A DNA stretch of 64,000 bases, taken from contig NZ_JABUXV010000006.1 of the NCBI RefSeq assembly GCF_014897705.1, positions 62,001 to 126,000 on the forward strand, written 5' to 3'. Position 1 is the stretch's first letter; each line of letters begins with the position of its first letter. Source of the DNA: Brachybacterium sp. FME24. Its GTDB lineage: Bacteria > Actinomycetota > Actinomycetes > Actinomycetales > Dermabacteraceae. Positions 28,205 to 36,866 of the stretch are shown piece by piece. The notes under the pieces were generated by a model, which saw nothing but the letters and a program-made list of their open reading frames with translations, had not been told where the DNA came from and did no database searches. The position numbers and the translations under genes were made by a program.

Positions 28205-29299
28205 GTGCTTCTCATCGATCACTTCCCGCCCACGATCCCCGTGACCCTGGTCGGCCACCTGACCACCCGGTTGCCTGTGGAGTCCGACGTCGAGCCTCTT
28301 GCCGCGCTGATCACCGCGGACATCCGGCGGCATACTGCGGACGGGGTGGCAGATGTCGCCGGGCTGCGCTCGCGCATGGTGGGTCTGAAGTCCTGGTCGC
28401 GCCGCCAGGTGGTGGTCGTTCCGGCCGCCCCCGATGGTTCCCCCACCCTCGACCGGGCTCCGGTCGCCTGGACGGCGCTGGAGGATCGCGCCGCAGGCCG
28501 CACCAACGTGCAGTTCGTCGTCGGCCAGGAGGTCCCGGAGCGCGATGCCCTCGTCGCCTCGCTGCTGGACTGGGCCGTCGAGGTCGCCGGGTCCTTCGCC
28601 CGCCACCGCGGCCTGGGGAGCACGCAGCTCTCCGCAGATGCCCACGAGCTGGACACCGACCGCGGGCTCCTGCTCGGCGCCGCGGGGTACGACATGGTGC
28701 GCACCTGGCTGCACATGCGCCGCCCAGTCACCGTCGAGGAGGCGACCTCGACCCCCGCGCCGCGCGAGGGAACGCGGGTGCGCCCCGTGCACCGGCACGA
28801 GTCGGGCCTCCCGGTCGCGCAGGACGTCCGCACCGTGCACCGGATGCTCGAGGAGTCCTTCGCCGACCACTTCAACTCCTACCGGGAATCCTTCGCCGAG
28901 TTCGTCCAGCGCCTCATCGAGAGCCCGGACGAGGCCGCGTGGGATCATTGGTGGATCGCCGAGATCAAGCATGGGGACAGGTGGCTTCCCGCCGGCGGGC
29001 TGGTCGCGGCCAGGATGCCGGCCACGCCCACCCTCGGGGAGGGCACGTATCTCGAGTATCTGGGTGTGCACCGCGCCGCGCGTGGGCACGGCATCGCGAA
29101 GTCCCTGCTGCGTGCCGCGACCCGAGACGCCGCCGAGCGTGGCCGCACCCACGTGGACCTCGAGGTGGACGCCGACTCCCCCACCGGCGCCGACGGTCTG
29201 TACGGCTCGATGGGCTGGGAGGCCTACGAGCGCACCCAGTCCTGGCACTCCTTCGCCCCCGCGCACCCCTCACGACTCCTCGAGCCCCCACCGGCCTGA
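28205..29299 (+). CDS. Tandem GNAT-fold acetyltransferase
   Basis: A 364-residue protein with two GNAT-like halves. The N-terminal half (~1-185) is degenerate. The C-terminal half has EYLGVHRAARGHGIAKSLL with the acetyl-CoA pyrophosphate loop (R-x-x-G-x-G) and DLEVDADSPTGADGLYGSMGW, typical of active GNATs. The layout resembles mycothiol synthase MshD and other double-GNAT actinobacterial enzymes, but the substrate cannot be assigned. GTG start at 28205 without a clear ribosome binding site. A long hairpin follows the gene. Confidence 0.82.
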   Translation: MLLIDHFPPTIPVTLVGHLTTRLPVESDVEPLAALITADIRRHTADGVADVAGLRSRMVGLKSWSRRQVVVVPAAPDGSPTLDRAPVAWTALEDRAAGRTNVQFVVGQEVPERDALVASLLDWAVEVAGSFARHRGLGSTQLSADAHELDTDRGLLLGAAGYDMVRTWLHMRRPVTVEEATSTPAPREGTRVRPVHRHESGLPVAQDVRTVHRMLEESFADHFNSYRESFAEFVQRLIESPDEAAWDHWWIAEIKHGDRWLPAGGLVAARMPATPTLGEGTYLEYLGVHRAARGHGIAKSLLRAATRDAAERGRTHVDLEVDADSPTGADGLYGSMGWEAYERTQSWHSFAPAHPSRLLEPPPA

Positions 29300-29355
29300 C
29301 GCTGCCGCTCCGCGCCCCGCGGTCCCGCGCCCGGCGCCTCGCGCCGAGCGCCCGG

Positions 29356-29391
29356 CACCCGCACCCGCGCCCGCGCCCGCGCCCGCGCCCG
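29356..29391. repeat. GC-rich hexamer repeat, six copies
   Basis: Two CACCCG and four CGCCCG units in tandem, followed by GGCACCCGCA and then the hairpin at 29406. The same order, tract then CCGGCACCCG then GAAATGT then hairpin, is found at 1535-1677. Confidence 0.75.
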
Positions 29392-29405
29392 GCACCCGCA
29401 GAAAT

Positions 29406-29451
29406 GTGAGCTGGGGACCGATGTTTCGCAGAACATCGGTCCCCAGCTCAC
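29406..29451. repeat. Very long perfect hairpin (20-bp arms), REP-like or bidirectional terminator
   Basis: Arms 29406-29425 and 29432-29451 are perfectly complementary around a 6-base loop, followed by AAAAGC. It separates the convergent GNAT and guaA genes and could terminate both. The GAAATGT...GGACCGAT shared with 1624-1645 and ACATCGGTCC shared with 36115-36124 point to a repeat family. Confidence 0.82.
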
Positions 29452-29487
29452 AAAAGCATGACGTGCCCCGCCGTCACACCCGCTCGA

Positions 29488-31083
29488 TCATTCCCACTCG
29501 ATGGTCCCCGGCGGCTTGCTCGTGATGTCGAGGGTCACGCGATTGATCTCGTTGACCTCGTTGGTGATGCGGGTCGAGATGCGGCTGAGCACGTCGTAGG
29601 GCACCTTGGCCCAGTCGGCGGTCATGGCGTCGTCGCTGGTGACGGGGCGCAGCACGACGGGGTGGCCGTAGGTGCGGCCGTCTCCCTGCACTCCCACCGA
29701 GCGCACCTCGGCCAGCAGCACGACCGGGCACTGCCAGATGTCGCGGTCCAGGCCTGCCGCGGTCAGCTCGGCGCGCGCGATCGCATCAGCCTGTCGCAGG
29801 AGATCCAACCGTTCCTTGGTGACCTCGCCGATGATGCGGATGCCGAGGCCGGGGCCCGGGAAGGGCTGACGCCAGACGATCTCGTCCGGCAGGCCGAGCT
29901 CGGAGCCGACGGCCCGGACCTCATCCTTGAACAGGGCACGCAGCGGCTCGACCAGCTCGAAGGAGAGATCCTCGGGCAGCCCGCCCACGTTGTGGTGGCT
30001 CTTGATATTGGCCGCGCCCTCGCCGCCGCCGGACTCGACCACGTCCGGGTACAGAGTGCCCTGGACGAGGAACGTGCTGGAGGCAGTGGCCGATCCGTCG
30101 CCCGCGATGACGCCCTGCTCGCGCAGGATGTCCTCCTGCGCCTTCTCGAAGGTGCGGATGAACTCGCGACCGATGATCTTGCGCTTCTGCTCGGGATCGG
30201 CGACACCGGCGAGCGCGGTGAGGAACTGCTCCTCGGCGTCGACGACGATCAGCTTCGCCCCACCGGTGGATTCGCCGAAGGTCTTCTCGATCTGCGCGGA
30301 CTCGTCCTGGCGCATGAGTCCGTGATCGACGTAGACGCAGGTGAGCCGGTCACCGATGGCCCGCTGCACGATCGCCGCCGCGACGGCGGAATCGACGCCG
30401 CCGCTCAGGGCGCAGATCGCGGTGCCCTCGCCCACCTGGGCACGGATCCGCTCGACCTGCTCCTCGATGACGCTGCCGGTGGTCCAGGAGGGCTCGATGC
30501 CGGCGCCCCGGTGCAGGAAGTTCTCGAGCACCTCCTGGCCGCGGTCGGAGTGGCCCACCTCGGGGTGCCACTGCACACCGTAGAGCTGCTTCTCGACGTT
30601 CTCGAACGCGGCGACCGGGCTCGCGGCAGAGGTCGCGATGGTCTCGAAGCCCTCGGGGGCGGCCGTCACGGAGTCACCGTGGCTCATCCACACGTTCTGG
30701 TCGACGTCCTGAGCACTCAGCAGCTGCGAGGAGGCATCCAGTGCTTCGAGACGGGTGGCGCCGTACTCGCGCACGCCCGTCGGGGCGACGGTGCCGTTCA
30801 GGGCCGCGGCCATCGACTGGAAGCCGTAGCAGAGCCCGAGCACGGGGATCCCGGCCTGGAGCATCGCCGGGTCAAGGCGTGGCGCACCCTCGGCGTAGAC
30901 GGAGCTGGGCCCCCCGGAGAGGATGATCGCGCGCGGCTTCTTGGCAAGGATCTTCTCCACCGACATCGTGTGGGGCACGACCTCGGAGTAGACCCGTGCC
31001 TCGCGGACACGTCGAGCGATGAGCTGGGCGTATTGCGCTCCGAAGTCGACGACGAGGACTGGGCGCTGGTCGGTGTCGGTCAC
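29488..31083 (-). CDS. guaA: GMP synthase (glutamine-hydrolysing)
   Basis: GuaA aminates XMP to GMP using glutamine and ATP. The 531-residue protein has a class I amidotransferase domain ([14 protein letters not shown], catalytic Cys in VLGLCYGFQ, His in VQWHPEVGH), then the PP-loop [11 protein letters not shown] and the C-terminal dimerisation domain ending [21 protein letters not shown] start at 31083. A TAGACT box (31091-31096, reverse strand) ends 7 bases upstream and no ribosome binding site is present, so the message is probably leaderless. Confidence 0.97.
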   Translation of the reverse strand: MTDTDQRPVLVVDFGAQYAQLIARRVREARVYSEVVPHTMSVEKILAKKPRAIILSGGPSSVYAEGAPRLDPAMLQAGIPVLGLCYGFQSMAAALNGTVAPTGVREYGATRLEALDASSQLLSAQDVDQNVWMSHGDSVTAAPEGFETIATSAASPVAAFENVEKQLYGVQWHPEVGHSDRGQEVLENFLHRGAGIEPSWTTGSVIEEQVERIRAQVGEGTAICALSGGVDSAVAAAIVQRAIGDRLTCVYVDHGLMRQDESAQIEKTFGESTGGAKLIVVDAEEQFLTALAGVADPEQKRKIIGREFIRTFEKAQEDILREQGVIAGDGSATASSTFLVQGTLYPDVVESGGGEGAANIKSHHNVGGLPEDLSFELVEPLRALFKDEVRAVGSELGLPDEIVWRQPFPGPGLGIRIIGEVTKERLDLLRQADAIARAELTAAGLDRDIWQCPVVLLAEVRSVGVQGDGRTYGHPVVLRPVTSDDAMTADWAKVPYDVLSRISTRITNEVNEINRVTLDITSKPPGTIEWE

Positions 31084-31090
31084 CTGGCCG

Positions 31091-31096
31091 AGTCTA
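31091..31096 (-). promoter_or_regulatory. Putative -10 box of leaderless guaA
   Basis: TAGACT on the reverse strand, 7 bases before the GTG start of guaA. Confidence 0.58.
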
Positions 31097-31234
31097 CGGG
31101 CGCGCGCCGCCCGACGGCGTCACCGTCCGGCCGATAGCGGCGCAATCCTCATCACGCCCGAGGGGCACGACCGCGCTCCGAGACGTCCGTCTGCGCCGCG
31201 GCGCCGCAACCCCGGCTCCGCTCCCGCGCCGAGG

Positions 31235-31648
31235 TCACTCCCCGCGGTCTGACCCGGCCTTGTCCTGCAGCGTCGGCCGACGCTGCAGATCCGATTCCAC
31301 CGACTGATGGGTCCACCGCTCGCCGAAGAAGGAGAGGACGGGGATCACGCCGAAGAACATGAGCAGCACCATGCGAGGCAGGCCCCACCGCATCTTCACC
31401 CACAGGTCGAAGCCGAGGATCACGTAGATCATGTAGATCAGGCCGTGGATCGGGGACCAGATCTCGGAGATCTGGGTCCACGTCTCGGAGGTGGTGGTGA
31501 AGAGCGCATCGCCGCCGAACACCACGTACCGCATGACCATGATCGCGACCAGCACGAGCAGGGCGATGCCCTCCACGATGGAGGCCACACGGAAGCGGGC
31601 GAAGGACGTCCTGATGGCGACTTCGTCCAGGGGGCGAGGGGTGGGCAC
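31235..31648 (-). CDS. DUF3817 membrane protein
   Basis: A 137-residue membrane protein with about three helices. RFRVASIVEGIALLVLV at the N-terminus, then PIHGLIYMIYVILGFDLW and a last helix around MVLLMFFGVIPVLSFFGERW, match DUF3817, an actinobacterial family often encoded near guaA or SURF1. Function unknown. It starts with a GTG 3 bases after the SURF1 stop, so the two form an operon. Confidence 0.88.
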   Translation of the reverse strand: MPTPRPLDEVAIRTSFARFRVASIVEGIALLVLVAIMVMRYVVFGGDALFTTTSETWTQISEIWSPIHGLIYMIYVILGFDLWVKMRWGLPRMVLLMFFGVIPVLSFFGERWTHQSVESDLQRRPTLQDKAGSDRGE

Positions 31649-31651
31649 GGG

Positions 31652-32563
31652 TCACACGTCCTTTTCGGGGGTCGAACCGGCCTGCACGGAAGCCGGGGAG
31701 GAAGAAGCGGCGACGGCCGTCAGGCCGGAATCGTCGGCAGGATGCACAGTATCGTCGTCAGGTCGGGCAGTGCCCTCGGCGGGTCCGGGCCCCTCCAGGG
31801 ACTCCTGCATCGCCTCGCGGCGCTCTGCGAGCTCGTCGAGATGGGCGGTGCGCACGGAGCGCCACCACAGGTAGAGGAAGAAGCCGCCGAACAGCACCCA
31901 CTGCAGGGAGTAGCCGATGTTCTGCCAGTCCAGGCCCTTGGAGAATTCTGACTGCGCCTCCGGCATCGGCTCCAATGCGCCGGTCGGATCGACCTGGGCG
32001 AGATAGCCGGAGTACATCGGCGAGCCCCACACGTTGACCAGCAGAGTGGTGGCGATCTCGCCGGCGATGCCGCCATCGATGCCGCCGGCGGCGGACTCGC
32101 TCGCCTCCAAGCGACCGGAGACCTCGACCTCGCCGCTCGGCAGCGGTGGGGCGAGCGCGGGGTCGAGCTCGCCGTCGGGTCCGGTGATCTCGTCGGCCGG
32201 AACCCAGCCGCGCGCCACCGGCAAACGGGCCTCGGTGCCGTCCTCGAGATCGAGGTGCAGGGAGGCCACGATGATCACTGCCTCCTCGCCGTCGATCAAC
32301 CGTCCCGGGACGATGATCTGCTCGTCCGCGGCGTACTGTCCTGTCGCGGTCACGATGTCGCCGACGACCGCGTTCGTGACAGGGTCACCGATGCCGACCA
32401 CGTCCCGGATGTCGCCGAGCTGCTCCGCCCCCGCGGCCTTGTCGGCGAGCGCGTGGTGCGCACGCTCCCACTGCCAGGTGGCGAGCAATCCGCACACGAT
32501 CGTCGCCACGACCATCAGGGCGAGCAGCCCGAGGAAGTGGGGACGGAGTGCGACGCGGAGCAT
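31652..32563 (-). CDS. SURF1 family protein (cytochrome oxidase assembly)
   Basis: SURF1 proteins help insert haem into terminal oxidases. The 303-residue protein has an N-terminal helix (LGLLALMVVATIVCGLLATWQW), a periplasmic domain with ARGWVPADE, a C-terminal helix around YSLQWVLFGGFFLYLWW, and a charged tail. The ATG at 32563 is selected over ATG 32572 because a TACGAT box (32571-32576, reverse strand) overlaps the earlier codon and ends 7 bases before 32563. Co-transcribed with the DUF3817 gene. Confidence 0.9.
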   Translation of the reverse strand: MLRVALRPHFLGLLALMVVATIVCGLLATWQWERAHHALADKAAGAEQLGDIRDVVGIGDPVTNAVVGDIVTATGQYAADEQIIVPGRLIDGEEAVIIVASLHLDLEDGTEARLPVARGWVPADEITGPDGELDPALAPPLPSGEVEVSGRLEASESAAGGIDGGIAGEIATTLLVNVWGSPMYSGYLAQVDPTGALEPMPEAQSEFSKGLDWQNIGYSLQWVLFGGFFLYLWWRSVRTAHLDELAERREAMQESLEGPGPAEGTARPDDDTVHPADDSGLTAVAASSSPASVQAGSTPEKDV

Positions 32564-32570
32564 AGGACCC

Positions 32571-32576
32571 ATCGTA
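32571..32576 (-). promoter_or_regulatory. Putative -10 box of the leaderless SURF1 transcript
   Basis: TACGAT on the reverse strand, 7 bases before the ATG at 32563. It also shows why an ATG at 32572 cannot be the start of the same transcript. Confidence 0.55.
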
Positions 32577-32632
32577 CGAGTCCCACCTGGGACCACCCGA
32601 TGAGCGACGTGTCACCCGAGGCGCCCCACCTC

Positions 32633-32638
32633 TATGCT
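32633..32638 (+). promoter_or_regulatory. Putative -10 box of leaderless pta
   Basis: TATGCT, the box closest to TATAAT in this set, ends 7 bases before the GTG at 32646. Confidence 0.55.
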
Positions 32639-32645
32639 GAGGGAC

Positions 32646-34745
32646 GTGACTCAGAGTGTGTATATCGCCAGTCCGGAGGGAATGACCGGGAAGTCCATGG
32701 TGGCTTTCGGTCTGCTCGAAGCCCTCGCCTCCCGATCCGACCGCGTCGGGGTCTACCGCCCCGTCGTCAAGGCAGATCACGCCCGCGACTACGCGGTCGA
32801 TCTGCTCACCAGCCACCCCGCCGTCGACCAGGACTACGACGATGCCATCGGGGTCGATCACCAACTGCTGCTGTCGGACCCGGATACCGCTCATGAGCGC
32901 ATCCTCAGCCGCCACCGCGACCTCGCCGAGCGCTACTCGATGCTCGTCGTGCTCGGCAGCGACTACGACGACCTCGCCAACCCGACGGAGATGGCGTTCA
33001 ACGCCGAGGTCGCCGCGAACATGGGCGCCCCGGTCGTCCTCGTCCTGTCGGGTCTTGACCGCAGCCCGGACCAGATCGCGGCCCTCGCCGCGGTGTCCGT
33101 CAGCGAGTTCAGCGCCCACCACGCCGCCCCGATCGCAGTCGTCGTCAACCGCGCCGAGATCGAGTCCCTCGACGCGATCGAGGCCGCCGTCGCCCCGAGG
33201 GCCCCCGGGGTGCTGGTCGCCGTGATCCCGGAGAACCCCGTGATCATGGCACCCACCGTGCAGGAGGTGAAGGACGCGGTGGACGGCAGCCTGCTGCAGG
33301 GCAACCCGGAGTGGATGGACCGCGTCTCCATCGGCACCGTCATCGCCGCGATGAGCCTGCCCAACGTGCTCAGCCGGCTCACCGAGAACTGCACCGTGAT
33401 CGCCCCCGGCGACCGGTACGACCTGCTGCCGGGGCTGATCATGGCCCAGCAGTCGGGCACCTTCCCGTCGCTGTCCTCGATCGTGCTGACCGGCGGCTAC
33501 GACGTCCCCGAGGAGGTTCTTCGCCTCATCACCGGTGTCCAGCAGGACCTCCCGATCATCGCCTCCGATCTGTCGACCTTCGACACCGCCGTGAGGGTCG
33601 ACCGCACTCGGGGCCGTCTCCGAGCCGGCAGCGGCCAGAAGATGGATGCCGCTCGTCGTGCGGTCGCCGAGCACCTGCCCACCTCCGAGGTGCTCGCCGC
33701 GCTCGAGGTCAGCCGCAGCGAGGTCGTCACCCCGATGATGTTCGAGTTCGAACTGCTCGCCCGCGCTCGCGGCGAGAAGAAGACCATCGTGCTGCCCGAG
33801 GGAGATGAGCCCCGCATCCTCGCGGCAGCAGAAGCGATCCTCGCGCGCGGCGTCGCGGACCTGATCCTGCTGGGCGAGGAGAACCAGATCCGTGCCAAGG
33901 CCTCGCAGCTCGGCCACGACATCTCCGAGGCAAGGATCGTCTCCCCGCAGGACCCCGAGCACCTGGAGCGGTACGCCACGGAGTACGCCCGGCTGCGCGC
34001 GAAGAAGGGGGTCACCCTCGACCAGGCGCGCGCCACCATCCAGGACGTCTCCTACTTCGGCACCATGATGGTGCAGATGGGCGAGGCCGACGGGATGGTC
34101 TCCGGGGCGGCCCATTCCACGGCCCACACGATCCGGCCGTCCTTCGAGATCATCAAGACGAAGCCCGGCGCCCAGATCGTCTCCTCGGTGTTCCTGATGG
34201 CGCTGGAGGATCGGGTGCTGGTCTACGGCGACTGCGCTGTGAATCCCGATCCCACGGCCGTGCAACTGGCCGACATCGCCGCGCAGTCCGCCGCGACGGC
34301 CGAGCAGTTCGGCATCGCCCCGCGGATCGCGATGCTGTCCTACTCGACCGGCACCTCGGGCACCGGGGCCGACGTCGACAAGGTCCGCGAAGCCACCGAG
34401 ATCGTCCGCTCCGCGAATCCTGGGCTCGACGTCGAGGGCCCGATCCAGTACGACGCGGCGGTGGACGCCTCGGTGGCCAAGACCAAGCTCCCGGATTCCT
34501 CGGTCGCCGGCCGCGCCACCGTGTTCGTGTTCCCGGACCTCAACACCGGCAACAACACGTACAAGGCGGTGCAGCGCTCGGCCGGGGCGATCGCCATCGG
34601 CCCGGTGCTTCAGGGTCTGAACAAGCCCGTCAACGATCTCTCCCGCGGCGCCCTCGTGGACGACATCATCAACACCGTCGTCATCACGGCGATCCAGGCC
34701 CAAGCAGAATCGGCGCGCCTCGCCGACTCCGCTGCCGAGAACTGA
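32646..34745 (+). CDS. pta: Phosphate acetyltransferase (long form)
   Basis: Pta exchanges CoA for phosphate on acetyl-CoA. The 699-residue protein is the long type: an N-terminal P-loop-like domain (YIASPEGMTGKS), a middle DRTGG domain, and the catalytic C-terminal PTA domain with VLPEGDEPRILAAAEAIL, then EADGMVSGAAHSTAHTIRP and FPDLNTGNNTYKAVQR. I start it at the GTG at 32646 because TATGCT ends 7 bases before it, fitting a leaderless message. An in-frame ATG four codons earlier overlaps that box. It is followed by ackA. Confidence 0.96.
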   Translation: MTQSVYIASPEGMTGKSMVAFGLLEALASRSDRVGVYRPVVKADHARDYAVDLLTSHPAVDQDYDDAIGVDHQLLLSDPDTAHERILSRHRDLAERYSMLVVLGSDYDDLANPTEMAFNAEVAANMGAPVVLVLSGLDRSPDQIAALAAVSVSEFSAHHAAPIAVVVNRAEIESLDAIEAAVAPRAPGVLVAVIPENPVIMAPTVQEVKDAVDGSLLQGNPEWMDRVSIGTVIAAMSLPNVLSRLTENCTVIAPGDRYDLLPGLIMAQQSGTFPSLSSIVLTGGYDVPEEVLRLITGVQQDLPIIASDLSTFDTAVRVDRTRGRLRAGSGQKMDAARRAVAEHLPTSEVLAALEVSRSEVVTPMMFEFELLARARGEKKTIVLPEGDEPRILAAAEAILARGVADLILLGEENQIRAKASQLGHDISEARIVSPQDPEHLERYATEYARLRAKKGVTLDQARATIQDVSYFGTMMVQMGEADGMVSGAAHSTAHTIRPSFEIIKTKPGAQIVSSVFLMALEDRVLVYGDCAVNPDPTAVQLADIAAQSAATAEQFGIAPRIAMLSYSTGTSGTGADVDKVREATEIVRSANPGLDVEGPIQYDAAVDASVAKTKLPDSSVAGRATVFVFPDLNTGNNTYKAVQRSAGAIAIGPVLQGLNKPVNDLSRGALVDDIINTVVITAIQAQAESARLADSAAEN

Positions 34746-34799
34746 CCTCGAGAACTCACCTCGAGAACTGACAGAACCGTCCAGGAGCTGATCCACCTC

Positions 34800-36023
34800 A
34801 TGACCGATATCGCCTCGGACGCCCGCGTCCTCGTCATCAACTCGGGATCCTCGTCGCTGAAGTTCCAGCTCGTGGTCCCCTCCGACGGCACCGTCGATGC
34901 CGTCGGCATCGTCGAGCGGGTCGGCCAGGACCAGGGCACCGCGACGATCAGCGCGGGCGAGAAGGAGTCCTCCTTCGAGGGGTCGGTCCCCGACCACGGC
35001 GCCGCGATGAAGATCGTGGAGAAGCTGTTCGGCGAGGTCGATCTCTCCTTGGCCGACGACCGGATCCGCGCCGTCGGACACCGCGTGGTGCAGGGCGGGG
35101 CTCGCTACTCCGAGCCCGTCCTCATCGACGAGCAGGTGCGTTGGGACATCCAGGACCTCGGCAAGCTCGCCCCGCTGCACAACTATGCCGCCGTCGACGG
35201 GATCGACGGGGCGAAGGCACTGCTGCCCGACGTTCCGCACGTCGCGGTCTTCGACACCGCCTTCTTCACAGGCCTGCCCGAAGCCGCTGCGAACTACGCG
35301 CTGAACCGGGAGATCGCCAAGGAGTACAAGGTGCGTCGCTACGGCGCCCACGGCACCAGCCACCAGTACGTCTCCCGCACGGTCTCGGAGCTGCTGGCTG
35401 CGCAGGGCAAGGACGTGGCGGACCTGCGCCAGATCGTCATGCATCTGGGCAACGGCGCCTCCGCCTCAGCGGTGCGCGGCGAGCTCGCGGTGGAGACCTC
35501 CATGGGGCTGACCCCGCTGGAGGGGCTGGTGATGGGCACCCGCACCGGTGACATCGACCCGACGATCTATCTGCATCTCCACCGACGAGCGGGCTTCGGC
35601 CCCGAGGAGATCGACGACATCCTCAACAAGCGCTCGGGCATGCAGGGCATGTGCGGGATGAGCGATTTCCGCGACATCACGGCGGCCGTCGAGGCGGGCG
35701 ACGAGGCGGCGACGCTCGCGACGGACGTGTACGTGCACCGGCTGCGCAAGTACCTCGGCTCCTACACCTTCGTCCTCGGCGGGCTGGATGTCCTCACCTT
35801 CACCGCCGGCATCGGCGAGAACGTGCCGATGGTGCGCGAGCGGCTGCTCAGCGGCCTCGAGGAGCTGGGCATCGAGTTGGACCTCGAGGCGAACGCGGCC
35901 CGCAGCAAGGAGGCCCGCGTGATCTCGACGCCCGCTTCGAGGACCCTGGTGATGATCGTGCCGACGAACGAGGAACTCTCGATCGCGCAGCAGGCCGCCG
36001 AGGTAGCACGCACCGCAGCCTGA
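34800..36023 (+). CDS. ackA: Acetate kinase
   Basis: AckA makes acetate and ATP from acetyl phosphate, completing the Pta-AckA route. The 407-residue protein has VLVINSGSSSLKFQL at the N-terminus, VGHRVVQGG, the catalytic region VFDTAFFTGLP, RRYGAHGTSHQYVS, GNGASASAV and FTAGIGENVPMVRE, all ASKHA acetate kinase signatures. The ATG has AGGAG 12 bases upstream, somewhat far. The 54-base gap from pta contains two near-copies of CCTCGAGAACT. The genes very likely share a transcript. Confidence 0.97.
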   Translation: MTDIASDARVLVINSGSSSLKFQLVVPSDGTVDAVGIVERVGQDQGTATISAGEKESSFEGSVPDHGAAMKIVEKLFGEVDLSLADDRIRAVGHRVVQGGARYSEPVLIDEQVRWDIQDLGKLAPLHNYAAVDGIDGAKALLPDVPHVAVFDTAFFTGLPEAAANYALNREIAKEYKVRRYGAHGTSHQYVSRTVSELLAAQGKDVADLRQIVMHLGNGASASAVRGELAVETSMGLTPLEGLVMGTRTGDIDPTIYLHLHRRAGFGPEEIDDILNKRSGMQGMCGMSDFRDITAAVEAGDEAATLATDVYVHRLRKYLGSYTFVLGGLDVLTFTAGIGENVPMVRERLLSGLEELGIELDLEANAARSKEARVISTPASRTLVMIVPTNEELSIAQQAAEVARTAA

Positions 36024-36088
36024 CCCCGGTTCCCTGGCCCCGACCCGCGCTTCGCCGCGCCGGGAGGGACATTCAGCGGTGGAGTGCC

Positions 36089-36124
36089 GTCCCATGGGCA
36101 GTCCTCCCCATGGGACATCGGTCC
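36089..36124. repeat. Hairpin related to the 29.4-kb element
   Basis: GTCCCATGGG (36089-36098) and CCCATGGGAC (36107-36116) form a perfect 10-bp hairpin with an 8-base loop. It is followed by ATCGGTCC so that ACATCGGTCC (36115-36124) matches the right arm of the 29.4-kb hairpin. GGGACATTC upstream (36066-36074) resembles the end of the 1.6-kb element. It lies after ackA and may also terminate it. Confidence 0.6.
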
Positions 36125-36175
36125 TGGTCGCCGTACTCTGCTGGGGACAAGTTGTTGCATTTTCAGGGGGAACAC

Positions 36176-36727
36176 ATGAATTACCAGACGTCCTACGGGT
36201 ACCTGCCGCCGCCGCGCAAGCGCCGCGGGATCAAGCGTCTCGTCTTCGGGATCCTGGGCATCATCGCGAACGCCATCGGACTGTTCGTCATGCCGCTGGT
36301 CGCGGGGTTCATCGCCCTGATGATCGCCGGGGTCGGTTCCATGGAACTGACACCTCTGGACCCCGACCAGGCACGCTTCGAAGGTTCCGCGATGAAGGCC
36401 TATTCCATCGCCGTGCCCCAGGAGGACCTCGAGACAGTGACCTGCGAGATCGACGGCACGAGCATCAGCGTCGAGCCGGGTGATTCGGAAGTCGCGTCCG
36501 GACAGGTCGACGGAGTCGACTACTACGACGTCTACGAGATCACCGTCAACAGCAACCAGGAGGTCACGGTCGACTGCGAGGGAGCGAGCGCGGTCGCTCT
36601 CTGGGAGATGGGCATGGGGGGAACCCTCATCAGTCTCGGCATCGGCATCGTCCTGCCGCTGGCCCTAGGGCTCGTGGCCCTCGCGCTGACGATCTGGGGC
36701 ACCATCGCCCTGATCCGCTCCTCCTGA
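36176..36727 (+). CDS. Hypothetical membrane protein
   Basis: A 183-residue protein with an N-terminal Tyr/Pro/basic head (MNYQTSYGYLPPPRKRRG), a first helix at about residues 25-50, an extracytoplasmic domain of ~85 residues containing two Cys (VTCEIDG and VTVDCEG, possibly a disulphide), and a C-terminal helix pair (LISLGIGIVLPLALGLVALALTIW, split across the bilayer). The ATG at 36176 has AGGGGG 6 bases upstream. The family is not recognised. The exposed Asp/Glu/Ser-rich domain is predicted to lie outside the cell. Confidence 0.7.
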   Translation: MNYQTSYGYLPPPRKRRGIKRLVFGILGIIANAIGLFVMPLVAGFIALMIAGVGSMELTPLDPDQARFEGSAMKAYSIAVPQEDLETVTCEIDGTSISVEPGDSEVASGQVDGVDYYDVYEITVNSNQEVTVDCEGASAVALWEMGMGGTLISLGIGIVLPLALGLVALALTIWGTIALIRSS

Positions 36728-36866
36728 CGCGCAGACTCCCACCGGGAGCATCCCGGGGAGGCCGAACTGTTCGGTTCCCCTCGCTCACGTCCGCCGTCGC
36801 GTCCCGGGACGTTCGGGTAGCGTGATCGTCGCCTGCGGCAGAATCCCCGAGGCCGGGGAACCGACC

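Noticed and set aside
29356-29391. Hexamer repeat considered as a CRISPR array
   Set aside because: Units are 6 bases with no spacers; it is a simple tandem repeat.
32385-35444. A 1019-codon open frame antisense to pta and ackA
   Set aside because: It mirrors the GC3 bias of the sense genes; its translation is His/Gly/Asp/Arg-rich without any family motif, while pta and ackA on the other strand are fully conserved.
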